From assembly GCF_040892615.1 (NCBI RefSeq), contig NZ_JBFRYC010000011.1:44145-108144 (forward strand): DNA of 64,000 nt. The letters run 5' to 3'. Below are positions 9,459 to 18,053 of the stretch, one piece after another; within the stretch, counting starts at the first letter, position 1; every line of letters begins with the position of its first letter. The position numbers were made by a program, and so were the translations under genes. The notes under the pieces are model-generated. The model was not told where the DNA came from. It was given only the letters and a program-made list of their open reading frames with translations, and made no database searches. This stretch comes from Thioclava arctica. GTDB lineage: Bacteria > Pseudomonadota > Alphaproteobacteria > Rhodobacterales > Rhodobacteraceae.

Positions 9459-9704
9459 TTATGCGGCGTCCTGGCTCGTGCTGGCGCGGCGGCGGCTCTC
9501 GATCCAGTCCCGAAGATCGCGGCGCCGGTAGCGTACCGAGCGGCCCGGCTTATAGAACTGCGGTCCGAAACCGGTCAGACGCCATTTCTGCAAAGTGCGG
9601 ACGCTCTGACATACGTAATCGGCGGCATCGATTTCGGTGATAAAGCCATCCCAGTAATCGATCGCCTCGCGTGGTTCTTGGGTCGTGGAAGCTTTGCTCG
9701 ACAT
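9459..9704 (-). CDS. AlpA / excisionase-like helix-turn-helix protein
   Basis: An 81-residue DNA-binding protein with the MerR-type HTH layout of AlpA and phage excisionases: ITEIDAADYVCQSVRTLQKWR, then GPQFYKPGRSVRYRRRDLRDWIESRR, the wing and final helix typical of these proteins. In integrated elements such proteins activate or direct excision and often control rep. It lies between rep and the unknown 230-aa gene on the same strand. DNA binding is well supported; whether it acts as excisionase or as transcription activator is not decided by sequence. Confidence 0.85.
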   Translation of the reverse strand: MSSKASTTQEPREAIDYWDGFITEIDAADYVCQSVRTLQKWRLTGFGPQFYKPGRSVRYRRRDLRDWIESRRRASTSQDAA

Positions 9705-9826
9705 TGGTGTCTTCCTCCTGCGTTGATTTACTTCAGGAGCACCATGCCGCGCCGCCAGCTCTCAAGCGAGCGAAAGCACTGGTAAGAAATTGCTTCAAAA
9801 GTGCGGGCTATTTCTTACAAGTAAGG

Positions 9827-10519
9827 TCAGCGCCGCCCTGCGATATGCTCTTTCATGACTGTCAGAATTCGGGACTGCGGCGCACGGGGTGCGAGGGCTT
9901 TGAACGTATCTACGCAGAAGCGGGCAGCTTCCGTGATTGGCACCCCAGCATCCGTTACGTCGCGGGTGAAGGGACGGCCAAGCAGCTCGGTCCAAATCTC
10001 CGCAATGTTCTTCACCCAAATCCGAGTGGCATGATCGCGGCGGCGTCCCGCAGGACGCGAGGATAGCCCTTCTGCGGTGTCCGACACCAAGCTGCCAAAA
10101 CCGTCGAGCAGTTCGCGAAGATCATCCAGTGAGAGTAGGACATTCCCGAAACTGCCATCGGGCGAAGGGTAGCCTACAAAGGGATATTTGACCTGGTCGC
10201 GAAGCTCTTCGAGTATGGCAGGGCGCTCTGCGTTACTTTCTGCGCGCTGGATTGCTTGTCGGGCGCTTGGCGAGAGGTTCGATAATGCGCTCTGAAGGCG
10301 ACACATCTGCTTGTGAACATCTTGGAGCTCCTTACGGATTTGGCTTGGTGCCGCGATTGGCGTCGTCATCCTTGTATTGCGAAGCCAGATCCAAGCCGCC
10401 TCGTTGAGCCGCTTTTTAAGTTCAGCACGCGATCCTTCGGTGAAACCGTACCGATCTGCCAACGCGACAATCGCATCATCTGAATAGGTCGGCGGTCGAG
10501 AATCGAAGGCGGAGGACAT
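9827..10519 (-). CDS. Hypothetical protein of the element, 230 aa
   Basis: No family recognised. The protein is soluble, with no signal peptide or membrane segment. Residues 60-90 (SQIRKELQDVHKQMCRLQSALSNL region) look like a short coiled coil; a basic patch GRRRDHATRIW follows near 160. It sits between the integrase and the HTH gene on the same strand, with 100-120-bp gaps at both sides, so it has its own promoter or is read from the integrase promoter. Position suggests a role in control or maintenance of the element. The gene is judged real because of its length, uninterrupted frame and location. Confidence 0.7.
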   Translation of the reverse strand: MSSAFDSRPPTYSDDAIVALADRYGFTEGSRAELKKRLNEAAWIWLRNTRMTTPIAAPSQIRKELQDVHKQMCRLQSALSNLSPSARQAIQRAESNAERPAILEELRDQVKYPFVGYPSPDGSFGNVLLSLDDLRELLDGFGSLVSDTAEGLSSRPAGRRRDHATRIWVKNIAEIWTELLGRPFTRDVTDAGVPITEAARFCVDTFKALAPRAPQSRILTVMKEHIAGRR

Positions 10520-10622
10520 GCGCGGCGTCTCCTATGTAATGTAAGATAAGGGCTCACTCGGCCCCTTATGTAAGGCGACCAAGGCGACTTCTATTATATT
10601 AATAGAAAGACAGGGCCATCGG

Positions 10623-11810
10623 TCAGCTCACCACCCGTAACGTAAGGCGCCGATCTGTGGGCGCGCCAATGGCCGCGCTCAGTCGAGCGGCGTTCTCTTC
10701 TGCGGCTCGGTTCACTGGATCATCGGCGAGGTGGGCATAACGCATAGTCGTCTGCAACTGCGTATGCCCGAGCAGCCTCCCAACCATCTGGATCGGCATC
10801 CCCGAGGAGACAGCGTTCGAGGCATAGGTGTGCCGCAGGTCGTGAATGCGGACGCCCTCCAATCCGGCCCGCGTCCGAATGCGACGCCAGGGATGCTGAA
10901 AGTCAGTGGCGTAGCGGCCCTCAATCTTGCCCGCGACAACATATGCGTTGCCAGGCATACGGGGTAAGGCGGCCAGAACAGCGCGCGCAACATCAGGCAA
11001 AGGGATGCGCCGAGCGCCCGTCTTGGTGTCGGGCAGCTCCATCCCGCGCGGTGTGATGTATTCCCACTTCAGGGTCTGAATCTCGCCCAACCTGCAGCCT
11101 GTAAGGATCAACAACCGGAAGGCCGCCACGATGTAGGGCGTTTCCGAGCCTTCGGCTTCCACTGCGCTCAGAACGGCGCCGAGGCGTTGCAACTCGGCGG
11201 TGCTCAGATAGCGATCACGCTTCTGTTCTCGATACTTCGGCACATGGCGGCACGGATTGGACCCGTCTGGGCGCAGGCCCCACACTTCGGCCAGATTGAA
11301 CATCTTGGACAGGACGCCAAGGGTTCGGTTGGCCTGATAGGGCGTGGCGCGGCTCTTGTGATGTAGGTCGGCAATGTCCTTGCGTTCCACGTCCACGACC
11401 TTGAAGGCACCAAGGGCGGGCTTGATGAACAGCTCCAGTGCACGCTTGTATTCGGCCTGCGTACTGGGCTTGCAGCGCTCCTGTGCGTGCGCCGCGAAGA
11501 ACCGGTCACAGAGCGCCGCCACGGTCGGGGCGCGGCGGTGCTGCGAAATTTCCTCTGCCGGGTTCTCCCCCTTCGCCACCATCCCCATCACCTCGCGCGC
11601 TTTCTGCCGAGCCTGGTCGGGGGTAATGTTGCCATGACGCCCGAGCGAGACCCGCCGCGTCCGCCCGCCCTTACGATATTGCGCCTGATAGGTCTTTGCG
11701 CCCGAGCGCATCACGCGGATTCCAAAGCCAACAATCTCGCTATCCCAGACGAAGTAGTCTGCCTCTTGAGGTTGCAGTGCATCGATGGCGCGTTTCGTCA
11801 ATTTTGGCAT
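10623..11810 (-). CDS. int: Tyrosine-type site-specific integrase
   Basis: A 395-residue integrase that recombines attP of the element with the tRNA-fMet 3' end. It has an N-terminal DUF4102-type arm-binding domain (LTKRAIDALQ, then VWDSEIVGFGIRV and LGRHGNITPDQAR), a SAM-like core-binding domain near residues 95-180, and a catalytic domain with R240 (TGCRLGE), K263 (DTKTG), H323-x-x-R326 (HDLRH), H349 (LLGHT) and Tyr358 (TTMRYAH). All key residues are present, so the enzyme should be active. The ATG at 11810 follows AAGGGG at good distance; an ATG at 11828 would add six residues. It lies beside the right attachment site, reading inwards, the usual place for such integrases. Confidence 0.95.
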   Translation of the reverse strand: MPKLTKRAIDALQPQEADYFVWDSEIVGFGIRVMRSGAKTYQAQYRKGGRTRRVSLGRHGNITPDQARQKAREVMGMVAKGENPAEEISQHRRAPTVAALCDRFFAAHAQERCKPSTQAEYKRALELFIKPALGAFKVVDVERKDIADLHHKSRATPYQANRTLGVLSKMFNLAEVWGLRPDGSNPCRHVPKYREQKRDRYLSTAELQRLGAVLSAVEAEGSETPYIVAAFRLLILTGCRLGEIQTLKWEYITPRGMELPDTKTGARRIPLPDVARAVLAALPRMPGNAYVVAGKIEGRYATDFQHPWRRIRTRAGLEGVRIHDLRHTYASNAVSSGMPIQMVGRLLGHTQLQTTMRYAHLADDPVNRAAEENAARLSAAIGAPTDRRLTLRVVS

Positions 11811-11837
11811 AGTCATCCCCTTATCCATGGCTGCTTT

Positions 11838-11859
11838 CGTGGAAACATAGTGGAAGCAG
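11838..11859 (+). repeat. Candidate integrase arm-type sites, right end
   Basis: GTGGAAACA and GTGGAAGCA, 11 bp apart, matching the pair at 3672-3693 in spacing and orientation. They lie just upstream of the integrase start, so integrase bound here could also repress its own promoter. Function is inferred. Confidence 0.5.
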
Positions 11860-11988
11860 CCGGGCGCATATCACGGGGTAAGGGGTAGAACCCCGGCGCA
11901 GCGCCAATCAAGGAAAAACGTTACACGTCAATAAGATAGGGTATTCGAGAGGAATTGGGCGAACTCTATGCGAAAGCCTCGAGGCCGA

Positions 11989-12036
11989 CTCATAACCTGA
12001 AGGTCGTAGGTTCAAATCCTACTCCCGCAACCAATA
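11989..12036 (+). repeat. Right attachment site (attR), 3' part of tRNA-fMet
   Basis: Exact 48-bp copy of 3560-3607. Only the tRNA portion from the anticodon loop onwards is present, so this is a displaced tRNA fragment and not a second tRNA gene. Confidence 0.93.
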
Positions 12037-12398
12037 AAATCTTTACTAGATACCAAACACTTGGGCCGCCCTCTGGGCGGCTTTTGTGTTTTGGGCGAGG
12101 CGCCGCAGGAAGAGCAGGTCGGCACCTCGAAAAGACCGTTGGTCGCAAATCTCTTGCCCGGATTGACCGTCTGTTTTGAGGCGTTGCACAGAATCTGCCG
12201 CCCCGACCTTTCGCACCGAACACTGTGGTCACAGATCGATTCGGTTGAAGGCCTCAACCGCAGCGCCAAGGTCGAGGCGTCTGTCGCAAGAGCCGCTGCT
12301 CGGTCTGAATGAGCCATTCAGAGGACGGCGGCAGATAGCAGTCAAGCTGGGGCGCTGCCCCGCTGACAAAGCAGCGCCTTATCGGCGGGGCAGACCGC
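12037..12398. other. Intergenic stretch after the element
   Basis: About 360 bp between attR and the glutamine-synthetase-like gene. Besides the terminator at 12065-12085 it holds an inverted repeat CTGCCCCGC / GCGGGGCAG at 12355-12393, immediately after the stop of the minus-strand operon and so probably its terminator or an intergenic repeat. No gene is supported. Confidence 0.5.
12065..12085 (+). terminator. Displaced original tRNA-fMet terminator
   Basis: Perfect 7-bp stem GCCGCCC / GGGCGGC with loop TCT and then TTTT, 29 bases past the attR copy. Before insertion this would have been the terminator of tRNA-fMet. Confidence 0.75.
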
Positions 12399-13730
12399 TT
12401 AGACCGTATCGAGATAAAGCTCGCTCTGTTCCTGTTCGGACAGTTCCGCCATGTAGCGCAGCTCTTGGCGCTTGGTCATCGCGAAATTGTCGATCAACTC
12501 ACGTTCAAAAATCCGTCCGATCATCTCACTGCTGGTGAAGGCCTCAATCGCGGCGCCCCATTCGGTCGGCATTTGCGGCAGATCGAGCGCATAGGCATTG
12601 CCCTTGATTGGCGCGGGCGGCTCTTTGCCGTCCCTGAGCCCTTCAAGGGCTGCCCCCAGAACGGCGGCGATCATCAGGTAGGGGTTCACATCCCCTCCGG
12701 CCACGCGGTGTTCAATGCGGCGCGCAGAGGGGCCAGAGGCCGGGATACGCAGCGCCGAGGTCCGGTTCTCATAGGCCCAAGCGATGCCGGTGGGGGCATG
12801 GGCATCGGGCACCAGACGGTCATAGCTGTTCTCGTGCGGGGCAAAGACCAGCGTCGAGCCCTCCATCGCGGCCAGACAGCCTGCCACAGCATGGCGCAGC
12901 TTGTCCGAGCCTGCCTCGGTGCCATCGTTGAAGATGTTATTGCCGTCTTTGTCGAGCACCGAGAAATGCATATGCATGCCGTTGCCCGACCATTCGTCAT
13001 AGGGTTTGGCCATGAACGAGGCCGCAAAACCGTGCCGACGCGCCAGCCCCTTGACCAGCATCTTGAACAGCCACGCATCATCGGCCGCCTTGAGCGCATC
13101 GTTCTGGTGGCTCATGTTGATCTCGAACTGGCCGGGGCCAGCCTCGGAAATCGCGGTATCGGCCGGAATATCCATCGCTTCGCAGGCGTCGTATAGCTCG
13201 GTGAAGAAGATATCGAACGCATCGAGCGCGCGCAGCGACAGCACCTCCCCACCCGAGCGGCGCTTGCCCGAACGCGGGCTGGGCGGCACGCGCAACTGCT
13301 TGCCGGAATCATCGATCAGGAAGAACTCCAGCTCGGTCGCGACCACCGGCGTCAGGCCCATCGCGGTGTAGCGTTCTGCCACACGTGCCAATGCCTGACG
13401 CGGATCGCCCGCGTAAGGTTTGCCATCCATGTGGAACATCCAGATCGGCAGCAGCGCGGTCGGGGCCTCAAGCCACGGCATCGGCAAAAAGCCCCGTTCG
13501 GTCGGCATCAACAACCCGTCGCAATCGCCCGATTCAAAGACCAGCGGGCTGTCTTCGATATCCTCGCCCCAGATGTCGAGGTTCATCACCGAAAACGGAA
13601 ACCGCGTGCCCTCGCTGAAGACCTTGTTGGCAAAGCGTGCGGGCAGCCGTTTGCCCCGCGCCACCCCGTTAAGATCTGCCGCCGCGACGCGGATCGTGCG
13701 CACATCGGGATGATCGTGCAGCCAGTCCAT
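12399..13730 (-). CDS. Glutamine synthetase family protein (glutamylamide synthetase type)
   Basis: A 443-residue enzyme of the GlnA fold that joins glutamate to ammonia or an amine with ATP. Motifs seen are ADLNGVARGKRLP at the N terminus, VVATELEFFL (metal-binding Glu), EAGPGQFEINM, SGNGMHMHFSV and ENRTSALRIPASGPSARRIEHRVAGGDVNPYL (ATP and glutamate binding). It is shorter than housekeeping GlnA and lacks its adenylylation Tyr loop, as in PuuA/GlnT-like gamma-glutamylamide ligases. It is the last gene of a minus-strand operon behind a polar amino-acid ABC transporter, three bases after the permease stop, so the imported substrate is probably its amine or amino acid. Exact substrate unknown. 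Confidence 0.88.
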   Translation of the reverse strand: MDWLHDHPDVRTIRVAAADLNGVARGKRLPARFANKVFSEGTRFPFSVMNLDIWGEDIEDSPLVFESGDCDGLLMPTERGFLPMPWLEAPTALLPIWMFHMDGKPYAGDPRQALARVAERYTAMGLTPVVATELEFFLIDDSGKQLRVPPSPRSGKRRSGGEVLSLRALDAFDIFFTELYDACEAMDIPADTAISEAGPGQFEINMSHQNDALKAADDAWLFKMLVKGLARRHGFAASFMAKPYDEWSGNGMHMHFSVLDKDGNNIFNDGTEAGSDKLRHAVAGCLAAMEGSTLVFAPHENSYDRLVPDAHAPTGIAWAYENRTSALRIPASGPSARRIEHRVAGGDVNPYLMIAAVLGAALEGLRDGKEPPAPIKGNAYALDLPQMPTEWGAAIEAFTSSEMIGRIFERELIDNFAMTKRQELRYMAELSEQEQSELYLDTV

Positions 13731-13733
13731 AAT

Positions 13734-14561
13734 TCACCTGATGATTTGTGGCCTGAAGCGCATTTTCATTCGCCGCTCGTGCGGCAGATGGCGGTTCAGA
13801 CGCCGGTTGATAAAGCCAAAGATCGTGATCACCGATAGCGTCAGCAAGATGAAATAGAAAGCCGCGATCGGATAGGGGATGAAAGGGTTGAAGGTCTTGT
13901 CCGCGAAGTATTTCGCATAATAAAGGGCATCGCCCTCTTGGCGAAAGGCCGGGAAGCCCGAGAAGAAGACCAGCGTTGTGGCGTGAAACAGAAAGATCGC
14001 CTCATTGGTGTAAGACGGCCAAGCGAGCCGCAGCATGGTCGGCCACGTCACCCGGCGAAACTTGTTCCAGCCCGAAAGGCCATAGGCATCCGCCGCCTCA
14101 AGATCCCCCTTGGGGACCGAGCGCAGCGCGCCATAGAAAATCTCGGCAGCATAGGCAGAGGTGTTGAGAAACAGCACGAACAGCGCCCCTGCCCAAGCCC
14201 GCGTCAACCAATCGGTTTCCACGGTGATGCCAAACACCGGAAAGCCAGCACGCGGCATCATCGCCAGCGCCTCATAGGCGAGGAAAAACTGGATAAACAG
14301 CGGTGAGCCGCGGAAGACGAAAATGAACCATTCGGCGGGCTTGCGGATCAGCCTTGTTTCGGTGTTCTTGGCAAGCGCCAGCGCGGTGGCCAAGAAGAAC
14401 CCACCCAGCAGCGCGAGCACGCCGAAATAGATGTTCCACACCATGCCAGACCCGATCAGCGTGAATTGCTGACACATCGTGAAATCCGAGCGCGGCAACA
14501 ACCGTTCGCCCACGCCAACCGAGCGCAGGCCGTAATCGGCGATGGTCTGGAGACAGCTCAT
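13734..14561 (-). CDS. Polar amino-acid ABC transporter permease (HisM-like)
   Basis: A 275-residue inner-membrane permease of the His/Glu/Gln/opine type. Hydrophobic segments start near residue 40 (MVWNIYFGVLALLGGFFLATALALA), and the EAA loop GDLEAADAYGLSGWNKFRRVTWP that contacts the ATPase lies near residue 160. It overlaps the other permease by four bases (ATGA) and is followed by the glutamine-synthetase-like gene. The first ~35 residues are hydrophilic and unusual in sequence, but the overlap supports the chosen start. Confidence 0.9.
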   Translation of the reverse strand: MSCLQTIADYGLRSVGVGERLLPRSDFTMCQQFTLIGSGMVWNIYFGVLALLGGFFLATALALAKNTETRLIRKPAEWFIFVFRGSPLFIQFFLAYEALAMMPRAGFPVFGITVETDWLTRAWAGALFVLFLNTSAYAAEIFYGALRSVPKGDLEAADAYGLSGWNKFRRVTWPTMLRLAWPSYTNEAIFLFHATTLVFFSGFPAFRQEGDALYYAKYFADKTFNPFIPYPIAAFYFILLTLSVITIFGFINRRLNRHLPHERRMKMRFRPQIIR

Positions 14562-15439
14562 ATGTCGGCCTTTCGCAGCGCTTCACCACCCGCCGTCGCC
14601 TGTCCAAAGGACAGTTTGCGATTGATGCGATTCAGCACAATCTCAGAGAGCTTCGTCATCACGAGATAGAACACCAACAGCACGAGGAAGTAATAGACCC
14701 GCCAATCGGGATGGGGATAGGCGTAAACGGTGGATTTCGTGGCCCCCAATTCGCGCGCCCAATAGACGATGTCCTCGATGCCTAGCAGGAACAGCAGCGG
14801 CGTGGCCTTGATCAGGATCATCCACAGATTGGACAGGCCGGGCAGCGCATAGGTCCACATTTGCGGGATCAAGACGCGGCGCGTGACTTGGGCTTGCGTC
14901 ATGCCATAAGCCTCGGCGGTTTCAAGCTGAGCGCGCGGCACCGCCTGCATTGCGCCATACAGCACATTGGCCGCGAAGGCCCCAAACACCACCGCAAAGG
15001 CAATGACAGCCAGCGAAAAGCCGTAAATCTCGTGATAGATTTGGGGTGCAGAATTCAGCGGCATTTTCGCCGCCGCGCAGACGTGAAATTCGTTGCCCGC
15101 AAAGACCGGTTGGTTCCAGTCGGGGCATTTTATTCGGTTGCGCATATATTCGATCCCCTCATCCATCGCGATCGGGACGAAGAGGAAAAAGATGATGTCG
15201 GGCACACCGCGTACCATCGCCGTATAGCCGCGACCGACCCAGCGCAGCGGGGTGATCCTTGAACGCGCCGCCAGCGCTCCGCTAAAGCCAAACAGCAGCG
15301 CCACGGGGGCGGTGACAACCAACAGCACCAGCACAATCCCGAACGAGCCATAGAACAGCATCTGCTTACCCGTGGTCAGGTAACACAGCATCCATGACAG
15401 CCCATGAAGCGATGAGGGATCAGAGCAGGTTGAAAACAT
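14558..15439 (-). CDS. Polar amino-acid ABC transporter permease (HisQ-like)
   Basis: A 293-residue inner-membrane permease, partner of the next one. It has a long first membrane segment (LFYGSFGIVLVLLVVTAPVALLFGFSGALA), the EAA loop AQLETAEAYGMTQAQVTRRVLIPQMW near residue 190 and several further hydrophobic segments. The insertion with two Cys (IKCPDWNQPVFAGNEFHVCAAAK) in the periplasmic loop around residues 110-135 is a feature of this subgroup or lineage. It lies 43 bases after the binding-protein gene. With the ATPase and two permeases it makes a complete HisJQMP-type importer. Confidence 0.9.
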   Translation of the reverse strand: MFSTCSDPSSLHGLSWMLCYLTTGKQMLFYGSFGIVLVLLVVTAPVALLFGFSGALAARSRITPLRWVGRGYTAMVRGVPDIIFFLFVPIAMDEGIEYMRNRIKCPDWNQPVFAGNEFHVCAAAKMPLNSAPQIYHEIYGFSLAVIAFAVVFGAFAANVLYGAMQAVPRAQLETAEAYGMTQAQVTRRVLIPQMWTYALPGLSNLWMILIKATPLLFLLGIEDIVYWARELGATKSTVYAYPHPDWRVYYFLVLLVFYLVMTKLSEIVLNRINRKLSFGQATAGGEALRKADI

Positions 15440-15482
15440 CTATTTGGTTGGGGGCAAGCCGCGCGGCCCGCCCCCTATCCGA

Positions 15483-16205
15483 TCAGTTCTTGAACGTCAG
15501 CGCATCAGCGCCGAAGTATTTCACGAGCAGCTTGTTAAGCGAGCCATCCGCTTTCATTTTGGTGATGCCAGCGTTGAATTTGTCTTTCAGCGCGGTGTCG
15601 GATTTGCGCAGGCCGATGCCGATACCATCGCCGAGCGCGACATCCTTACCCACGAACTGGAACCCGTCCGTGCCAGCAAACGGCTTGAGCGCGTCTTTAT
15701 CGGCAAACACCGCATCGGCCTCGCCATTTTTCACGGCTGCGATGGTGTCATCCAGCGTGGCATATTCGGCCAGCGTTGCGCCGGTTTCGGCCACATGGGC
15801 GGCCTGAATCGTGCCGGTCTGGGCTGCGACGACGCCGCCCTTGAGGTCAACATCGGGCGTGATCGACAGATAGGCCGAGGCAGCCGGCGGGTAGTAAGCC
15901 TGCGTGAAATCAATCGATTTCTTGCGCTCGTCGGTGATCGACATGCCCGCCATGATCGTGTCGTAGTTGCCCGACAGCAGGTTGGGGATGATCGAATCCC
16001 AGTCATTGGTGACCCAGGTGCAGGTCAGGCCTTCCATTTCGCACAGCTTGTCGCCCAATTCGCGCTCAAAGCCGGCAACTTGGCCGTTATCGTCGATGAA
16101 GTTGTAGGGAGGGTAAGCGCCCTCGGTGCCCATGCGCACGGTTTCAGCCGCGGCGACGCCCGCGCTCAGGATGAGGGCGGCAGCAGTGAGGATGAGTTTC
16201 TTCAT
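15483..16205 (-). CDS. ABC transporter substrate-binding protein, family 3
   Basis: A 240-residue periplasmic binding protein for a polar amino acid or opine. A Sec signal peptide ends near residue 20 (LILSAGVAAAET); the mature part starts with RMGTEGAYPPYNFIDDNGQVAGFERELG and includes DWDSIIPNLLSGNYDTIMAGMSIT, the classic family-3 ligand-pocket segments. The ATG at 16205 follows a purine-rich stretch and gives the signal peptide directly; longer frames are not credible. It lies 31 bases after the ATPase gene, and abundant binding protein from this operon position is usual. Confidence 0.93.
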   Translation of the reverse strand: MKKLILTAAALILSAGVAAAETVRMGTEGAYPPYNFIDDNGQVAGFERELGDKLCEMEGLTCTWVTNDWDSIIPNLLSGNYDTIMAGMSITDERKKSIDFTQAYYPPAASAYLSITPDVDLKGGVVAAQTGTIQAAHVAETGATLAEYATLDDTIAAVKNGEADAVFADKDALKPFAGTDGFQFVGKDVALGDGIGIGLRKSDTALKDKFNAGITKMKADGSLNKLLVKYFGADALTFKN

Positions 16206-16236
16206 TTTATATCCCTGTCGTTGATCTTGGTTGACT

Positions 16237-17031
16237 TCACGCCGGCGCGGTGGCCGACAGAAATTGTTGCAGGCGCTCCGATTTCGGCGCGCCAAACAGA
16301 GCCTCTGGCGGGCCCTCTTCTTCGATCTTTCCCATATGCAGAAAGACCACATGGTCTGACACATCACGCGCCAAACGCATGTCATGCGTTACAAGGATCA
16401 TCGTGCGATGCTCGCCCGCGAGGTCCTTGATCACTTTGACCACTTCTTGCTGCAACTCGGGGTCCAGCGCAGAGGTGGGTTCGTCAAACAACAGCGCCTT
16501 TGGCTCCATGCACAAAGCGCGTGCAATCGCGGCGCGCTGCTGTTGGCCGCCCGACAGTTGGGCGGGATAGGCGTCACATTTGTCGCCAATGCCGACCTTG
16601 TCGAGCAATGCGCGCGCAAGGGTGTCGACCTCGGCCTTGGGGCGCCCCAGCACGGTGACCGGCGCTTCCATGACGTTTTGCAAGATCGTCATATGCGCCC
16701 ACAGATTGAACTGCTGAAACACCATCGACAGATTCGTGCGGAATCGGGTGACTTGGGCGCGATCGGCGGGGCGGCGCGACAGGCCTTGGCCCTTCCACTG
16801 AACGCTCTCATTTTCAAACAAGATCTCACCCGACTGGCTGTCTTCCAGCAGGTTGGCGCAGCGCAGCAATGTGGATTTTCCCGACCCCGAGGAGCCGATA
16901 AGCGAAATCACCTGACCGCGACATGCCTTGATCGAGACGCCCTTGAGCACCTCAAGAGAGCCGTAGCTCTTGTGAAGATCGCGGATTTCGATGACGGGCG
17001 CATCTTGGGATGCAGGGTCTTTTAGGGGCAC
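16237..17031 (-). CDS. Polar amino-acid ABC transporter ATP-binding protein
   Basis: ATPase of the HisP/GlnQ type, about 264 residues from a GTG at 17031. It has Walker A GSSGSGKST, Q-loop VFQQFNLW, signature LSGGQQQR, Walker B ALLFDEPTSALD and H-loop LVTHD. The frame stays open to an ATG at 17133 but the extra 34 residues are not family-like; GAGAAG precedes the GTG. First gene of the operon ATPase, binding protein, two permeases, glutamine-synthetase-like enzyme; the promoter should lie between 17032 and 17172. Confidence 0.9.
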   Translation of the reverse strand: MPLKDPASQDAPVIEIRDLHKSYGSLEVLKGVSIKACRGQVISLIGSSGSGKSTLLRCANLLEDSQSGEILFENESVQWKGQGLSRRPADRAQVTRFRTNLSMVFQQFNLWAHMTILQNVMEAPVTVLGRPKAEVDTLARALLDKVGIGDKCDAYPAQLSGGQQQRAAIARALCMEPKALLFDEPTSALDPELQQEVVKVIKDLAGEHRTMILVTHDMRLARDVSDHVVFLHMGKIEEEGPPEALFGAPKSERLQQFLSATAPA

Positions 17032-17172
17032 GCAGCGCAGCTTCTCTTTGTCCGTTTGGTCAATCTGGCGCGAATTCGATGCGGAATGCAACGGGGTCGT
17101 GACAGTTGACCCAAGGAAAAGCGGCGAAAACACGGGCAGATGACGTAAAAACAGGCGCTACGAGCACGATGA

Positions 17173-17622
17173 TCAGTTGCGTCGTTCCTCAACGCGCCGA
17201 CGCGCCAAGGCCGAATCGACATCATTCACGCCCAATAACTTTGAGGCGAGACGGATCAACGTTTCTTCATGGGCGTCGCGTTCGCCATCGGCCAGCGCGA
17301 CATCCCACAGCGCCTCGATCACGCCTGCGCGGTCCTCATAGGCGACCTTATCCTTAAGCGCGCGGGTGAAGCGCACGGTGTCGGGCGCGCTTGCCTCGAC
17401 CTCTTCGGCGTGGTGGCGCAATTCGCTGGCCTCCTGCGTCGACAGCCCGTTGCGCGCGGCCAGAACGCGGTCGATGCGCACCTTCTCGGCCTCGGCATAA
17501 TCTTCGTCCGAGCGCGCAAGACGCACCAATAGCGCCGCCAAAGCCAGCTCGCGCTCGTCAGAGGCCAGCGGATCGATCGCGGGGGCGGGATCATTCAAGA
17601 TATTGAGCAAGCGTCCAAACAT
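17173..17622 (-). CDS. TerB family protein (tellurite-resistance-like)
   Basis: A 149-residue all-helical cytoplasmic protein of the TerB fold. Two internal repeats are seen, each with an acidic helix-loop pattern: ARSDEDYAEAEKVRIDRVL near residue 36 and ALADGERDAHEETLIRLASKLLGV near residue 110, where conserved acidic residues may bind metal. Many alphaproteobacteria carry one such gene with unknown role; tellurite resistance itself is not implied without other ter genes, and none are here. It stands alone. Confidence 0.85.
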   Translation of the reverse strand: MFGRLLNILNDPAPAIDPLASDERELALAALLVRLARSDEDYAEAEKVRIDRVLAARNGLSTQEASELRHHAEEVEASAPDTVRFTRALKDKVAYEDRAGVIEALWDVALADGERDAHEETLIRLASKLLGVNDVDSALARRRVEERRN

Positions 17623-17744
17623 GACTCTACAATTAAGCTCAATCGCGAAAAGGACAAGTCACGTCACAGCTAGGTGCGCAGAGTTTCCCAAGCGCCAGCC
17701 GCGCATACAGCTCTGCGCCGAAGCGCAGTGTTGCGGTGCACCCT

Positions 17745-18053
17745 TTAGCGCGCGGCTTTCTCGGCGATCCCCGAGGTGCCTTCGCGCCGCTCCAACTCGG
17801 CCAAGACTTCGGCCAGCGACACATCGCGCGCCGCCAGCATCACCAGCAGATGATACAGCACATCGCCCGCCTCATAGACCAGATTTTCGCGATCATTCTT
17901 GACCGCTGCGATGATCGCCTCAATCGCCTCTTCGCCAAATTTCTCAGCCACCTTTTCAGGGCCTTTGGCCAGCAGCTTGGCGGTCCAGGAACTGTCAGGA
18001 TCCGCGCCTTTGCGCGATTGGATCGTGGCAAAAAGCGTTTCCAGAGTGTTCAT
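17745..18053 (-). CDS. hisE: Phosphoribosyl-ATP pyrophosphohydrolase
   Basis: Second step of histidine synthesis, splitting pyrophosphate from phosphoribosyl-ATP. The 102-residue protein has the MazG-like core KLLAKGPEKVAEKFGEEAIEAIIAAVKND and then ENLVYEAGDVLYHLLVML, holding the metal-binding Glu and Asp residues. The ATG at 18053 shares its A with the hisF stop (TGATG), so translation is coupled; a GTG one codon earlier is also possible. Standard hisF-hisE pairing in alphaproteobacteria. Confidence 0.95.
   Translation of the reverse strand: MNTLETLFATIQSRKGADPDSSWTAKLLAKGPEKVAEKFGEEAIEAIIAAVKNDRENLVYEAGDVLYHLLVMLAARDVSLAEVLAELERREGTSGIAEKAAR

Noticed and set aside
4046..11828. Reading the element as a normal prophage
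   Set aside because: No capsid, terminase, tail, lysis or CI-like repressor genes are present; only integrase, HTH and Rep functions.
11989..12033. Possible second tRNA-Met gene
   Set aside because: Only the 3' half is present; the bases before the anticodon loop do not form acceptor or D arms. It is the attR copy.
17173..17622. A tellurite-resistance operon
   Set aside because: Only a lone TerB-like gene is present without terA, terC, terD or terZ.
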